29,974 bases of DNA, taken from IMG/VR virus record IMGVR_UViG_3300005429_000004, positions 1 through 29,974 of that record. One strand, given 5' to 3'. Shown piece after piece: positions 14,848 through 20,731 of this stretch. A program made the translations under genes and the position numbers. This stretch comes from a virus. Under the pieces are notes generated by a model. That model saw nothing but the letters and a program-made list of their open reading frames with translations. It searched no databases and was not told where the DNA came from. Position 1 is the stretch's first letter; the number at the start of each line of letters is the position of its first letter.

Positions 14848-15432
14848 CTAGTCGATGTAGTTAGAAAGCATTTGTTGTGAACATAGCTCTAAGCCTTTCA
14901 GCCACTGTTCTCCCTCATTAAAATCAAAGACACTAGTGTCAGTAGGATCGCATATCAGCCATGCATTTTGATCATTGACTTCAACATTTAGTTGTTCTTT
15001 AGTCCAGACACTCATGCCTGCGAACATTCTCCAGCCTTTAGGCTCATTACCTGATGCTAATTTCTCTATCATAAGTAAGTCGCTAGTAATTGCTAATTTG
15101 TTATTTGCATTTAATGTATTAGCACTTACCCATTCATTAGTATGTAATAAAACAATAGATGTATCACTAACCGGCCCACCTTTATGTACAAAAGTCATTT
15201 CAAGTGTCGGGTCGAACGGTATATCTTTTAACGAACCTAAGCTACTAATCTTAAACTGACTAGGCTTATTTAAAATAACACCACATACTTGTCCTGTTGT
15301 GGGATTTTCATCATATATGTAGACAACACTTTGTTGAAAAACAACGTTATTGTTTAGTACAGGTGTTGCTACAAGGAGTTTACCTTTGTAACGTGTATCC
15401 ATATCAACTCCAGTCAGGGAGCGGTCCGCCAT
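14848..15432 (-). CDS. YqgE/AlgH family protein
   Basis: 194 residues from the ATG at 15432 (AAAGGA eight bases upstream); a start 30 bases earlier is less likely. Family features: YKGKLLVATPVLNNNVVFQQS, VYIYDENPTTGQVCGVILNKP, FVHKGGPVSDTSIVLLHTNE and GWRMFAGMSVWTKEQL, matching the usual 'L-x-A-x-P-x-L-x-D-x-x-F-x-x-S-V' and 'G-G-P-V' blocks. The family is near full length (about 185-200). Its biochemical role is not settled; in Pseudomonas AlgH was linked to regulation. Its start overlaps the 15404-15643 gene by 29 bases. Confidence 0.85.
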   Translation of the reverse strand: MADRSLTGVDMDTRYKGKLLVATPVLNNNVVFQQSVVYIYDENPTTGQVCGVILNKPSQFKISSLGSLKDIPFDPTLEMTFVHKGGPVSDTSIVLLHTNEWVSANTLNANNKLAITSDLLMIEKLASGNEPKGWRMFAGMSVWTKEQLNVEVNDQNAWLICDPTDTSVFDFNEGEQWLKGLELCSQQMLSNYID

Positions 15433-15643
15433 ATTTTTTTCCTTTAATTTTTTTGCCACCAACTGTGACCCTATGTTTGCCTACCTTATGACTCTTCCTA
15501 CCACTTCTAGTTCTTAATCCTTGAGCTTTGCAACTTGATAAAGCACTTGCACCAAGTGATGAATCTGGTCTAGAAGATCTACATAGTTTTGCTGTAGCTT
15601 GAGCTTCGTCAATTAAGGTCTCGTCGATGTCTTTAATTTTCAT
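15404..15643 (-). CDS. Small basic conserved T4-like phage protein
   Basis: 79 residues. The N-terminal third is acidic/helical (IKDIDETLIDEAQATAKLC); the rest is strongly basic, with SSLGASALSSCKAQGL and KIKGKKYGGPLPDWS. From memory the C-terminal block is well conserved in marine T4-like phages; function unknown. The basic tail suggests nucleic acid or virion binding. A late box ends five bases before the ATG and there is no ribosome site, so it may be made from a leaderless transcript or by coupling to the upstream gene. Confidence 0.7.
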   Translation of the reverse strand: MKIKDIDETLIDEAQATAKLCRSSRPDSSLGASALSSCKAQGLRTRSGRKSHKVGKHRVTVGGKKIKGKKYGGPLPDWS

Positions 15644-15648
15644 AATAA

Positions 15649-15656
15649 TATTTATC
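15649..15656 (-). promoter_or_regulatory. Late promoter (GATAAATA) abutting a start codon
   Basis: GATAAATA is separated from the ATG at 15643 by only five bases and overlaps the stop of the upstream gene, so the predicted transcript would start at or next to the ATG. Confidence 0.5.
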
Positions 15657-15861
15657 TATATCTATCCGCCTTGTTGGCATATTCTTCTTCACACAATTTA
15701 AACGATAACGCTTTTCGGGGTCCTCTCGTTGTGTTGATTCTTACTTCACCTGATTTTTGGTGATATTCAATCTTTGTTATCTTAGCTAAATCGTCGTTTT
15801 TACCTACTGCTATAACTTGCCCTATTTCTAGGCCTATGTTTAATTTACGCATTTGTGTCAT
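15652..15861 (-). CDS. Small SH3-like conserved phage protein
   Basis: 69 residues from the ATG at 15861 (AGGGGA seven bases upstream); an upstream ATG at 15894 lies in the leader hairpin. IGLEIGQVIAVGKNDDLAKI and IEYHQKSGEVRINTTRGPR suggest a small beta-barrel of SH3/KOW type. From memory this family is common in marine T4-like phages. It has an early sigma70 promoter (15988-16016) and a late box (15923-15930), so it may be expressed throughout infection. Confidence 0.65.
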   Translation of the reverse strand: MTQMRKLNIGLEIGQVIAVGKNDDLAKITKIEYHQKSGEVRINTTRGPRKALSFKLCEEEYANKADRYR

Positions 15862-15880
15862 TGGATTTCCCCTTTCGAGT

Positions 15881-15899
15881 ATGCTGTAGAACACAGCAT
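15881..15899. other. Leader hairpin
   Basis: ATGCTGT, loop AGAAC, ACAGCAT: a perfect 7-bp stem between the late box and the ribosome site of the 15861 gene, and around an alternative ATG. It may stabilise the leader or hide that ATG. Confidence 0.5.
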
Positions 15900-15922
15900 G
15901 CCATTTGAGTATCTACTACTAG

Positions 15923-15930
15923 TATTTATT
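15923..15930 (-). promoter_or_regulatory. Late promoter (AATAAATA)
   Basis: AATAAATAC on the minus strand, about 60 bases upstream of the ATG at 15861 and three bases from the GGCCCCGCTGT repeat. Confidence 0.6.
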
Positions 15931-15932
15931 GT

Positions 15933-15946
15933 AGGCCCCGCTGTAG
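15933..15946 (+). repeat. Dispersed GC-rich repeat, copy 1
   Basis: AGGCCCCGCTGTAG. An identical 14-mer ends the hemD-like gene at 16626-16639, and shorter copies lie at 29375-29387 and 29413-29423. All four have the same orientation. Confidence 0.85.
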
Positions 15947-15987
15947 CTTCTTCAAATATACCAAAATTCACGTTTCGCATTGTTTCT

Positions 15988-16016
15988 ATTATAACATCAC
16001 CACCTATATAAGTCAA
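15988..16016 (-). promoter_or_regulatory. Sigma70 promoter, leftward
   Basis: On the minus strand TTGACT (16011-16016), exactly 17 bases, then TATAAT (15988-15993). It would read the 15861-14848 genes early. Its -35 directly abuts the rightward late box of the hemD-like gene. Confidence 0.75.
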
Positions 16017-16023
16017 CTAAATA
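16016..16023 (+). promoter_or_regulatory. Late promoter (ACTAAATA) seven bases from the hemD-like start
   Basis: ACTAAATA ends seven bases before the ATG, with no ribosome site, so the expected transcript has a leader of about two bases. Confidence 0.55.
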
Positions 16024-16030
16024 TTTTAGA

Positions 16031-16639
16031 ATGCAAATATATACGCAAATTAACCAACCTAGCAGTATGCCTGAAGGTTCTAAATGGCTACCGTGTTTAA
16101 AGACTTCTACAGTACCGCATCGTAAGGCTTGGAAACAGTCTTTGTTGCTTACCCATTATGATCCTATGAAACATTATGAACATGATATTGTAGAACTATT
16201 AAATGAAAAGGTTTATTGCATAGGTAGTAGAACATATGATAGATTAGTTAACTTAGGCTTTACTAAAGTAGAAATGCATGGCTCATATGCAGACGATATT
16301 AAAATACAATCTAAACCCTTAACTCCTTGTACTTGGTTGCATAGTGATAAGTTTTCTAGAGATTTTAGTAAGTACGCAGGTGTTACTGCTATCCAAACTT
16401 GTAAATCCTCATTGAACGAATCCTCACTGCGAGAAATTCTCTCACTGAACGAATCCTCACTGCCAAAAATTAGCTCACTGTATGTTTACAGCTCTAGAGT
16501 ATTAGAAGCTTTAGAGGTCACTACCTTTCCACATACTAAACTTTTCCACACAGAATCTTGCAAGCCAACTTCAGAAAAATGGTTAGAAATCCAAAGTTTT
16601 TATCCAGGAGATGAATTTAACCAAAAGGCCCCGCTGTAG
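16031..16639 (+). CDS. Uroporphyrinogen-III synthase (HemD)-like protein
   Basis: 202 residues, shorter than usual HemD (about 240-260). VYCIGSRTYDRLVNLGFTKVE (about 61-81) resembles the HemD 'G-x-x-T-x-x-x-L-x-x-x-G' segment; TWLHSDKFSRDF resembles the strand-turn before the second domain; LYVYSSRVLEAL and KWLEIQSFYPG resemble the second half of the fold. HemD closes the tetrapyrrole ring. The match is by pattern and there is little sequence identity. Two in-frame 11-residue repeats (LNESSLREILS, LNESSLPKISS) interrupt the middle, and the last codons (KAPL, stop) are supplied by the dispersed GGCCCCGCTGTAG repeat. It may therefore be altered or failing. It was kept because a phage hemA lies nearby. 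Confidence 0.5.
   Translation: MQIYTQINQPSSMPEGSKWLPCLKTSTVPHRKAWKQSLLLTHYDPMKHYEHDIVELLNEKVYCIGSRTYDRLVNLGFTKVEMHGSYADDIKIQSKPLTPCTWLHSDKFSRDFSKYAGVTAIQTCKSSLNESSLREILSLNESSLPKISSLYVYSSRVLEALEVTTFPHTKLFHTESCKPTSEKWLEIQSFYPGDEFNQKAPL
16409..16480 (+). repeat. In-frame 33-bp tandem repeat inside the hemD-like gene
   Basis: Units at 16409-16441 and 16442-16474 (TCAYTGAACGAATCCTCACT then GC.A.AAATT), with a third unit beginning TCACTG at 16475. They encode LNESSL-type 11-residue repeats. The unit contains CTCACTG, also seen at 17138 and as CTCACT in the array at the right end of the window. Confidence 0.85.
16626..16639 (+). repeat. Dispersed GC-rich repeat, copy 2
   Basis: AGGCCCCGCTGTAG, identical to copy 1, 693 bases away in the same orientation. 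It supplies the stop codon of the hemD-like gene. Confidence 0.85.
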
Positions 16640-16768
16640 GGATCTGCACCAAACGGACAGAAAAGCCAATAAAGACAAAGACTTAACGAAATGGTTGTGG
16701 TTTTTGGTCTGAGATACCACAAGAGTTTGTGTCTTCCAGCTCTCTCGATTTAATTTTACCAATAGGGG

Positions 16769-16797
16769 TTGACATCTGCTCCTGTTGACCTTATTAT
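16769..16797 (+). promoter_or_regulatory. Early sigma70 promoter P1
   Basis: TTGACA (16769-16774), 17 bases, TATTAT (16792-16797); the downstream TATAATGTAT matches the shared early-promoter tail. It begins the early gene block. The ATG at 16805 is only about eight bases beyond the -10, so that gene may be leaderless. The preceding 16640-16768 stretch has no gene; it holds a 7-bp hairpin (TTGTGGT/ACCACAA, 16695-16722). Confidence 0.75.
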
Positions 16798-16804
16798 ATA
16801 ATGT

Positions 16805-17038
16805 ATGATAAACACAATAACAAAATATTTGATTTTGATGTTGATTACTTTATTAATGTTTCTACCAAAGGCGAGTGCTAATCCAATTAATGATTTTGGA
16901 CTTAAACTTAAGACTTGGTGGGCTAACGAAAAGGCTGAAACAATTTACTTTCAAAAAGGCAAAAGAGAAGAAGCAAGAGCTCAATGGAGTAATACCGTAA
17001 TAAAGTTCAAGTCATTATTTAATAAAGACGCAGAATAA
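16805..17038 (+). CDS. Small exported protein
   Basis: 77 residues. Signal peptide with hydrophobic YLILMLITLLMFL, cleavage likely after ASA. The mature 50 residues are helical and basic (KTWWANEKAETIYFQKGKREE). Periplasmic. No recognised family. First gene of the early block; its neighbour is a lipoprotein, so the pair may alter the envelope of the infected cell (for example superinfection exclusion), which is speculation. Confidence 0.65.
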   Translation: MINTITKYLILMLITLLMFLPKASANPINDFGLKLKTWWANEKAETIYFQKGKREEARAQWSNTVIKFKSLFNKDAE

Positions 17039-17066
17039 AAACCTTAACTTACTAGGAGTATTAAAT

Positions 17067-17330
17067 ATGAAGATTTTACTTAAGATCACCTTCATTGCTT
17101 TAATAGGATTAACCTTCACTGGCTGTGGAACTATCAGCTCACTGAACAATAATCCATCATATGAATGGCTCAACGGTGGTGCGAAAATTGATAAGGGCGA
17201 TACTCCTGGTGATCCATGTATCCGATGCGGACAGAATTTTATCTTTATTCCAAACGAAGACCAATCAGCTTTGAAAGAAGCAGAGAGACAAGGATTTCAT
17301 TGGGGCAAAGATCAAGGTATCGCATATTAA
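17067..17330 (+). CDS. Small lipoprotein with a C-x-x-C motif
   Basis: 87 residues. Signal peptide ending in the lipobox LTFTGC (Cys at about 20), followed by GTISSLNNNPSYEW. The mature part has DPCIRCGQNFIF, a C-x-x-C pair that may bind metal or cycle as a disulfide. Good ribosome site (AGGAG). In operon with the exported protein at 16805 under P1. Family not recognised. Confidence 0.75.
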   Translation: MKILLKITFIALIGLTFTGCGTISSLNNNPSYEWLNGGAKIDKGDTPGDPCIRCGQNFIFIPNEDQSALKEAERQGFHWGKDQGIAY

Positions 17331-17389
17331 GATCTGAGGCCACTCATTTTTATTAGGTAAAAAAAGATGATATTTTGGCAAAATAATGG

Positions 17390-17418
17390 TTGACCTTCTG
17401 ACCGATTGAGTGTATTAT
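17390..17418 (+). promoter_or_regulatory. Early sigma70 promoter P2
   Basis: TTGACC, 17 bases, TATTAT, then a TACATAACAATAAGG tail related to the other early promoters. Confidence 0.75.
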
Positions 17419-17451
17419 ATACATAACAATAAGGAAACAGAGGGCAATTAT

Positions 17452-17997
17452 ATGTTAGATCTTATCAAAGAAATCAAATCCAGAAACATTAAAACAGAGG
17501 CTTGGATCGCTGAAGATCCAAAAAACCGTTGGTCAGGACTATATCCTGAGGACGAGGCTTATTGGGTTGAAAGAGGTATCACTACCTTAGATGCCCTAGA
17601 GAGGGATGAGTTGGCCACTTATATATACGAAGGCCATAAGGACGCTTTCGGAACAAAAGGCCGTCATTACGATTTTAATAGCATGAGCCTTCAAGAGCTG
17701 AAGGACGAGGCTGACTATATTAGTAAGGCCGTTTCTGAGTCAATGGAACAAGAAGCTCAGATTGAACAAGAGCGAGAAGCAGAGTTTAAGGCTCTTATTC
17801 AAGATACCATTGGGCTTGGTGCTGGTGATGAAGAAACAGCTCTAAGGTGGTTGACCCAAGATGAAGAATTTTATCATAGTCAAGATGTCGAATCTTGGGT
17901 GTGGGATAAAGGAATCCTTTTTACCAAATACGGTAAGGAGTTGGTTAAGAAACTTGAAACCATTATTACATTTAAAGAGTGGGAAAAGGCATCTTAG
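17452..17997 (+). CDS. Acidic unknown early protein
   Basis: 181 residues from the ATG at 17452, which has the AGAGGGCAA site typical of this block. Strongly acidic. It contains YEGHKDAFGTKGRHYDFNSM followed by LQELKDEADYISKAV, a pattern I recall from many phage proteins of unknown function. The C-terminal half has ETALRWLTQDEEF and DVESWVWDKGILF. No catalytic motif. Its acidity would suit a DNA mimic, but the sequence does not match the known anti-restriction families closely. Its stop lies within the ATCTTAGGGG box of promoter P3. Confidence 0.75.
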   Translation: MLDLIKEIKSRNIKTEAWIAEDPKNRWSGLYPEDEAYWVERGITTLDALERDELATYIYEGHKDAFGTKGRHYDFNSMSLQELKDEADYISKAVSESMEQEAQIEQEREAEFKALIQDTIGLGAGDEETALRWLTQDEEFYHSQDVESWVWDKGILFTKYGKELVKKLETIITFKEWEKAS

Positions 17998-18000
17998 GGG

Positions 18001-18029
18001 TTGACCTTTAGGATAAAAGATCATATAAT
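18001..18029 (+). promoter_or_regulatory. Early sigma70 promoter P3 with upstream ATCTTAGGGG box
   Basis: ATCTTAGGGG (17991-18000) directly joins TTGACC, then 17 bases, TATAAT, and the shared tail GTATATAACAATTAGGCAA. The spacer holds TGACCTTT (18002-18009) and AAAGATCA (18016-18023), an inverted repeat with one mismatch. Confidence 0.85.
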
Positions 18030-18061
18030 GTATATAACAATTAGGCAATAAGGAGGGCAAA

Positions 18062-18343
18062 ATGGCATATCTAGTTTATAACACAGACAATTCAGCAATC
18101 ACAGACGGACCTTTCAAAACCGAATCGGCGGCGAAAGCATCAATCACAAGGGCATCCAAAAAACATTTTCTTAAAAACGGTTCCAAGCTCAAAAATATCG
18201 CGGTAGCAGAGTCTACTTATTATTATGCGAGTATCGAGAAGATGGTTGAGCGAACTAATATGATGACTGGTAAGAAATACAAGGAGAGCATCAATACTCC
18301 AATTTCTTGTTCACCGGCATCGGAGACGTACTGGTCGATGTGA
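18062..18343 (+). CDS. Small basic unknown early protein
   Basis: 93 residues. MAYLVYNTDNSAITDGPFKT then a repeated-looking AAKASITRASKKHF; the middle has VAESTYYYASIEKMVERTNMM. From memory similar short proteins that open with 'YLVYNT' and an A-K-A-x-I-T-R helix are common in marine T4-like phages. Excellent ribosome site (AAGGAGGGC). It is the only gene of its transcript, ended by the terminator at 18363-18405. Function unknown. Confidence 0.7.
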   Translation: MAYLVYNTDNSAITDGPFKTESAAKASITRASKKHFLKNGSKLKNIAVAESTYYYASIEKMVERTNMMTGKKYKESINTPISCSPASETYWSM

Positions 18344-18344
18344 A

Positions 18345-18926
18345 TTAGGGTCTAATCATTATAAAGGAACCGTCGTCGAGATATTGGCGTTTGGTTCCTT
18401 TTTTTGAGGCTGACATTTTAGCATTTCTTTCTTTGGACCAAACACGAGTCTTACCATAAGCAGATTGTTTCTCTCGTGCTTCTTCAGGCATAGTCCATCC
18501 ATCAGCACGGCGTTTGGCTTCTCGATCTTTGGCGGCGATTGACATCAATTCTTTAGTTTCAGCAGAGAATTTTCTACCCTTCATCTTTGATGCTATCTGC
18601 TTCTTAGATTTTTCACTATGTTTATGAGGTCCCATAAAATTGTCCTTACCATTGTGTCTATTTAACCACTTGTCGTTATGCTGGGCATCAACCTTTGATA
18701 GGAACTTTGATTCCCATTCAACAGCCTCTTCAGCCGTTTCAAATATCTTACGGACAGAAGGTACAAACGACTCCTTGCCATATTGTTCAATCAATTGGTG
18801 GACTATAGGTGATGATGAGAAATAAGTTATCCACAGGTCAGAAGCTCTACATTCGTTCTTATAGCGAACGCCATAATAGTGTTGATCTGTTGGTATGTGA
18901 TGTAGATGATATGTAAAAGGTTCCAT
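18345..18926 (-). CDS. GIY-YIG-like homing endonuclease with NUMOD3
   Basis: 193 residues. The N-terminus FTYHLHHIPTDQHYYGVRY fits a GIY-YIG variant (YHL...YYG-x-R), followed by SSPIVHQLIEQYGKESF and a Glu in AVEWESKFL. Residues about 102-135 (HSEKSKKQIASKMKGRKF) are a NUMOD3 DNA-binding helix, typical of free-standing phage homing enzymes such as the T4 Seg family. It would cut related phage genomes lacking the gene and spread by recombination. It runs against all its early neighbours and has its own late box (18952-18959). A rightward terminator is embedded in its 3' end. Confidence 0.82.
   Translation of the reverse strand: MEPFTYHLHHIPTDQHYYGVRYKNECRASDLWITYFSSSPIVHQLIEQYGKESFVPSVRKIFETAEEAVEWESKFLSKVDAQHNDKWLNRHNGKDNFMGPHKHSEKSKKQIASKMKGRKFSAETKELMSIAAKDREAKRRADGWTMPEEAREKQSAYGKTRVWSKERNAKMSASKKGTKRQYLDDGSFIMIRP
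18363..18405 (+). terminator. Rho-independent terminator inside the homing-endonuclease 3' end
   Basis: AAAGGAACC (18363-18371) pairs with GGTTCCTTT (18393-18401), then a T-run to 18405. It ends the rightward transcript of the 18062 gene while being part of the leftward coding sequence. Confidence 0.75.
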
Positions 18927-18951
18927 TTCTAATCCTATTGGAGTATGTAAT

Positions 18952-18959
18952 TATTTATC
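18952..18959 (-). promoter_or_regulatory. Late promoter (GATAAATA) of the homing endonuclease
   Basis: GATAAATAA on the minus strand, 25 bases upstream of the ATG at 18926. It is one of only two boxes of this type in the early block that sit properly in front of a start codon. Confidence 0.65.
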
Positions 18960-18979
18960 CAAAAAAGATGAATTAGAGG

Positions 18980-19008
18980 TTGACCTTTACGGAAATAGAC
19001 CGTATAAT
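18980..19008 (+). promoter_or_regulatory. Early sigma70 promoter P4
   Basis: TTGACC, 17 bases, TATAAT, then the shared tail GTATATAACAATTAGGCAA. The spacer ends in GACCG next to the -10, as in P6. Confidence 0.83.
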
Positions 19009-19043
19009 GTATATAACAATTAGGCAATAGAGAGGGCTAAAAT

Positions 19044-19400
19044 ATGTCAAATCAAGTTCAAAGTCAAGAAGATCAAAAGTTTTTTGAAGAAATGGATTAC
19101 CATTCAACATATGGTAAGACGTTTGGTGCAGAAACGGTATGGTCAATCTATAACGGTGATGAGTATGGTGAAATCAAATTTGATAATCCACACCCATTCG
19201 GCGACAAGGCTGTCATTAGACATAAATGCGATGTCTTTGGACCGTACAATGAATTGGTAGAGGTCAAAGGTAAGAACTGGGGCGATATTTGGATTGCGGC
19301 CAATAAAGCAATCATTCAGTCAGAAGACTTGCACCATATCTATATTGAAGGTTTCAAAAAGAACGATGCCGGTGAACTAGAACTTGTGACAGGGAGCTAA
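19044..19400 (+). CDS. Unknown early protein
   Basis: 118 residues, acidic, aromatic-rich. YHSTYGKTFGAETVWSIYN and FGDKAVIRHKCDVFGPYNEL suggest a compact alpha/beta or beta domain; WGDIWIAANKAIIQSEDLHH forms a helix. No motif recognised. Good AGAGGGC site; first gene of the P4 operon (three genes). Confidence 0.72.
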   Translation: MSNQVQSQEDQKFFEEMDYHSTYGKTFGAETVWSIYNGDEYGEIKFDNPHPFGDKAVIRHKCDVFGPYNELVEVKGKNWGDIWIAANKAIIQSEDLHHIYIEGFKKNDAGELELVTGS

Positions 19401-19401
19401 T

Positions 19402-19560
19402 ATGTATAATAAAGAAGCGGTCGACAAACAGATCAAAAAAGATCCAAGAATCAAATCAAGTGAAGCCAAATTGATTCACAGGTTGTTAAAGGGCAGAGTG
19501 ACAAATCCAGACATAATTAAAGATCCATCTAAACCAGCTTTTATAGTGAGGACAAAATAA
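19402..19560 (+). CDS. 52-residue basic unknown protein
   Basis: Opens MYNKEAVDKQIKKDPRIK and ends PSKPAFIVRTK; Lys-rich, probably helical with an SSEAKLIHRLLKGRV core. It starts two bases after the previous stop (GGGAGC seven bases upstream) and its TAA overlaps the next ATG by one base, so it is placed well in the operon. Confidence 0.65.
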   Translation: MYNKEAVDKQIKKDPRIKSSEAKLIHRLLKGRVTNPDIIKDPSKPAFIVRTK

Positions 19561-19835
19561 TGGGATTTGAAAGAAAATGTATTGCTCATATCAAGAAGAT
19601 GGTTCACAAGCGACATAATCAGTATATTGAACCTTGGTTCCAATCTGGAACTTTATGGTGTGATGATATTTGTGAAGATGTGGCAGATACCATTCAGCAT
19701 TCAATTGTTAATTTTGTTCAAGCTCACAAGGTTGTTGTAGAAGGTTTTAATTTTAGAGATTATTCAGTATCAAAATCAGTTCTAAGGGCGACAGAAACAG
19801 AACCCTGGGACCAATGGTGCTTTGATATTGGTTAA
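19560..19835 (+). CDS. Unknown early protein
   Basis: 91 residues with four Cys. HIKKMVHKRHNQYIEPWF then TLWCDDICEDVADTIQH, and a C-terminal EPWDQWCFDIG. Coupled to the preceding gene by a TAATG overlap. No family recognised. Confidence 0.65.
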   Translation: MGFERKCIAHIKKMVHKRHNQYIEPWFQSGTLWCDDICEDVADTIQHSIVNFVQAHKVVVEGFNFRDYSVSKSVLRATETEPWDQWCFDIG

Positions 19836-19844
19836 TCTTAGGGG

Positions 19845-19873
19845 TTGACCTTTAGGATAAAAGGTCATATAAT
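19845..19873 (+). promoter_or_regulatory. Early sigma70 promoter P5 with perfect spacer palindrome
   Basis: ATCTTAGGGG (19835-19844), TTGACC, 17 bases, TATAAT. TGACCTTT (19846-19853) and AAAGGTCA (19860-19867) are perfect inverted repeats separated by six bases and abutting the -10. Confidence 0.85.
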
Positions 19874-19910
19874 ATACTTAATAATAAGGCAAACAGAGAG
19901 GCAAACTAAA

Positions 19911-20348
19911 ATGGCATATATCAAAACAGAAGAAGTTTCCGCAATAAGAAACGAACTTAAGAAGCGATTCGGACATACCGGATTGAAGTTTGGCGTCAAG
20001 AAGCAACACCATTCAAGTGTTCACGTCACAATCAAAGCAGGGCCAATAGATTTTTCAGACATTTATAAAGACCATTATGGTTCAGGCGATCATTATGCCC
20101 AAGTAAATGTTTATCACCTAAGCAATTACGGTCAACATCAACCATTCTTTGAAGAAGTTCTTAAAATAATTAAAACGGCTCCAGCATTGGCTGAAGGCGG
20201 TCGTGAATGGTTTGACAAGAGCGATGCGATGACAGACTATTTTCATACCGCATTTTATATCAATCTTAATGTAGGCGAGTATGATAAACCATATGTCTAC
20301 AATGGCAAGAAGATTTCCAAGAAAGAATTACTGAAGGAGGTTGCATAA
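19911..20348 (+). CDS. LPD29-like protein
   Basis: 145 residues from the ATG at 19911. An upstream TTG frame runs through the promoter and is not used. AIRNELKKRFGHTGLKFGVKK, SSVHVTIKAGP and DHYAQVNVYHLSNYGQ match the pattern of the 'large polyvalent protein-associated domain 29', seen alone in phages and fused in mobile-element proteins. Its role is unknown, probably in hijacking or defence evasion. Start backed by GAGAGGC. Confidence 0.65.
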   Translation: MAYIKTEEVSAIRNELKKRFGHTGLKFGVKKQHHSSVHVTIKAGPIDFSDIYKDHYGSGDHYAQVNVYHLSNYGQHQPFFEEVLKIIKTAPALAEGGREWFDKSDAMTDYFHTAFYINLNVGEYDKPYVYNGKKISKKELLKEVA

Positions 20349-20575
20349 TGGTAAAAAATAAAAGAGCCCTTCCATTTGAATGTGAAGTATTAGATCATCC
20401 TGAAGAAATCACAAATCCATTCAGTGGAGTGAAAGTCACTCTACCACCTGATGCGGTTGCGGTATATGATTGCATCAAGGGAGCAGAAATGCTAGGTAAA
20501 TTTGATAAGATGCAAAAAGGGATTGATTGGTTTATTGATAACGAGCCTAAGGCTTATATGACCCTTTTAGATTAG
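20348..20575 (+). CDS. Small acidic unknown protein
   Basis: 75 residues: ECEVLDHPEEITNPFSGVKV then LPPDAVAVYDCIKGAEMLG and a C-terminal helix MQKGIDWFIDNEPKAYMTLL. It overlaps the previous gene by one base (TAATG) behind GGAGGTTGC. From memory its short motif NPFSG-x-x-V-x-L-P-P-D-A is shared among marine phages; function unknown. Confidence 0.68.
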   Translation: MVKNKRALPFECEVLDHPEEITNPFSGVKVTLPPDAVAVYDCIKGAEMLGKFDKMQKGIDWFIDNEPKAYMTLLD

Positions 20576-20581
20576 GAAAGA

Positions 20582-20731
20582 ATGGCAATGGCATTCAGAA
20601 TGGCAAAAAATAAAAGAAATAAATTTGAAAGAAAACTAGACGAATATAATCATATAATGGAATTGATTAGAACAATAATTCCGATCGCTATATTGATTCT
20701 TCAGGTAGTTATATTATTAAGGCTTGTATGA
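20582..20731 (+). CDS. 49-residue single-span membrane protein
   Basis: Basic N-terminus (MAKNKRNKFERKLDE), then a membrane segment RTIIPIAILILQVVILLRLV at the extreme C-terminus. Starts six bases after the previous stop; its TGA overlaps the next ATG (ATGA). Tail-anchored topology expected; role unknown. Confidence 0.62.
   Translation: MAMAFRMAKNKRNKFERKLDEYNHIMELIRTIIPIAILILQVVILLRLV

Noticed and set aside
17452-17997. ArdA-type DNA-mimic anti-restriction protein
   Set aside because: Acidity fits, but I could not match the family's motifs or order, so it is left as unknown.
19845-19910. N-terminal extension of the LPD29-like protein from a TTG codon
   Set aside because: The extension would be read through the -35, -10 and leader of promoter P5, and the ATG at 19911 has a good ribosome site.
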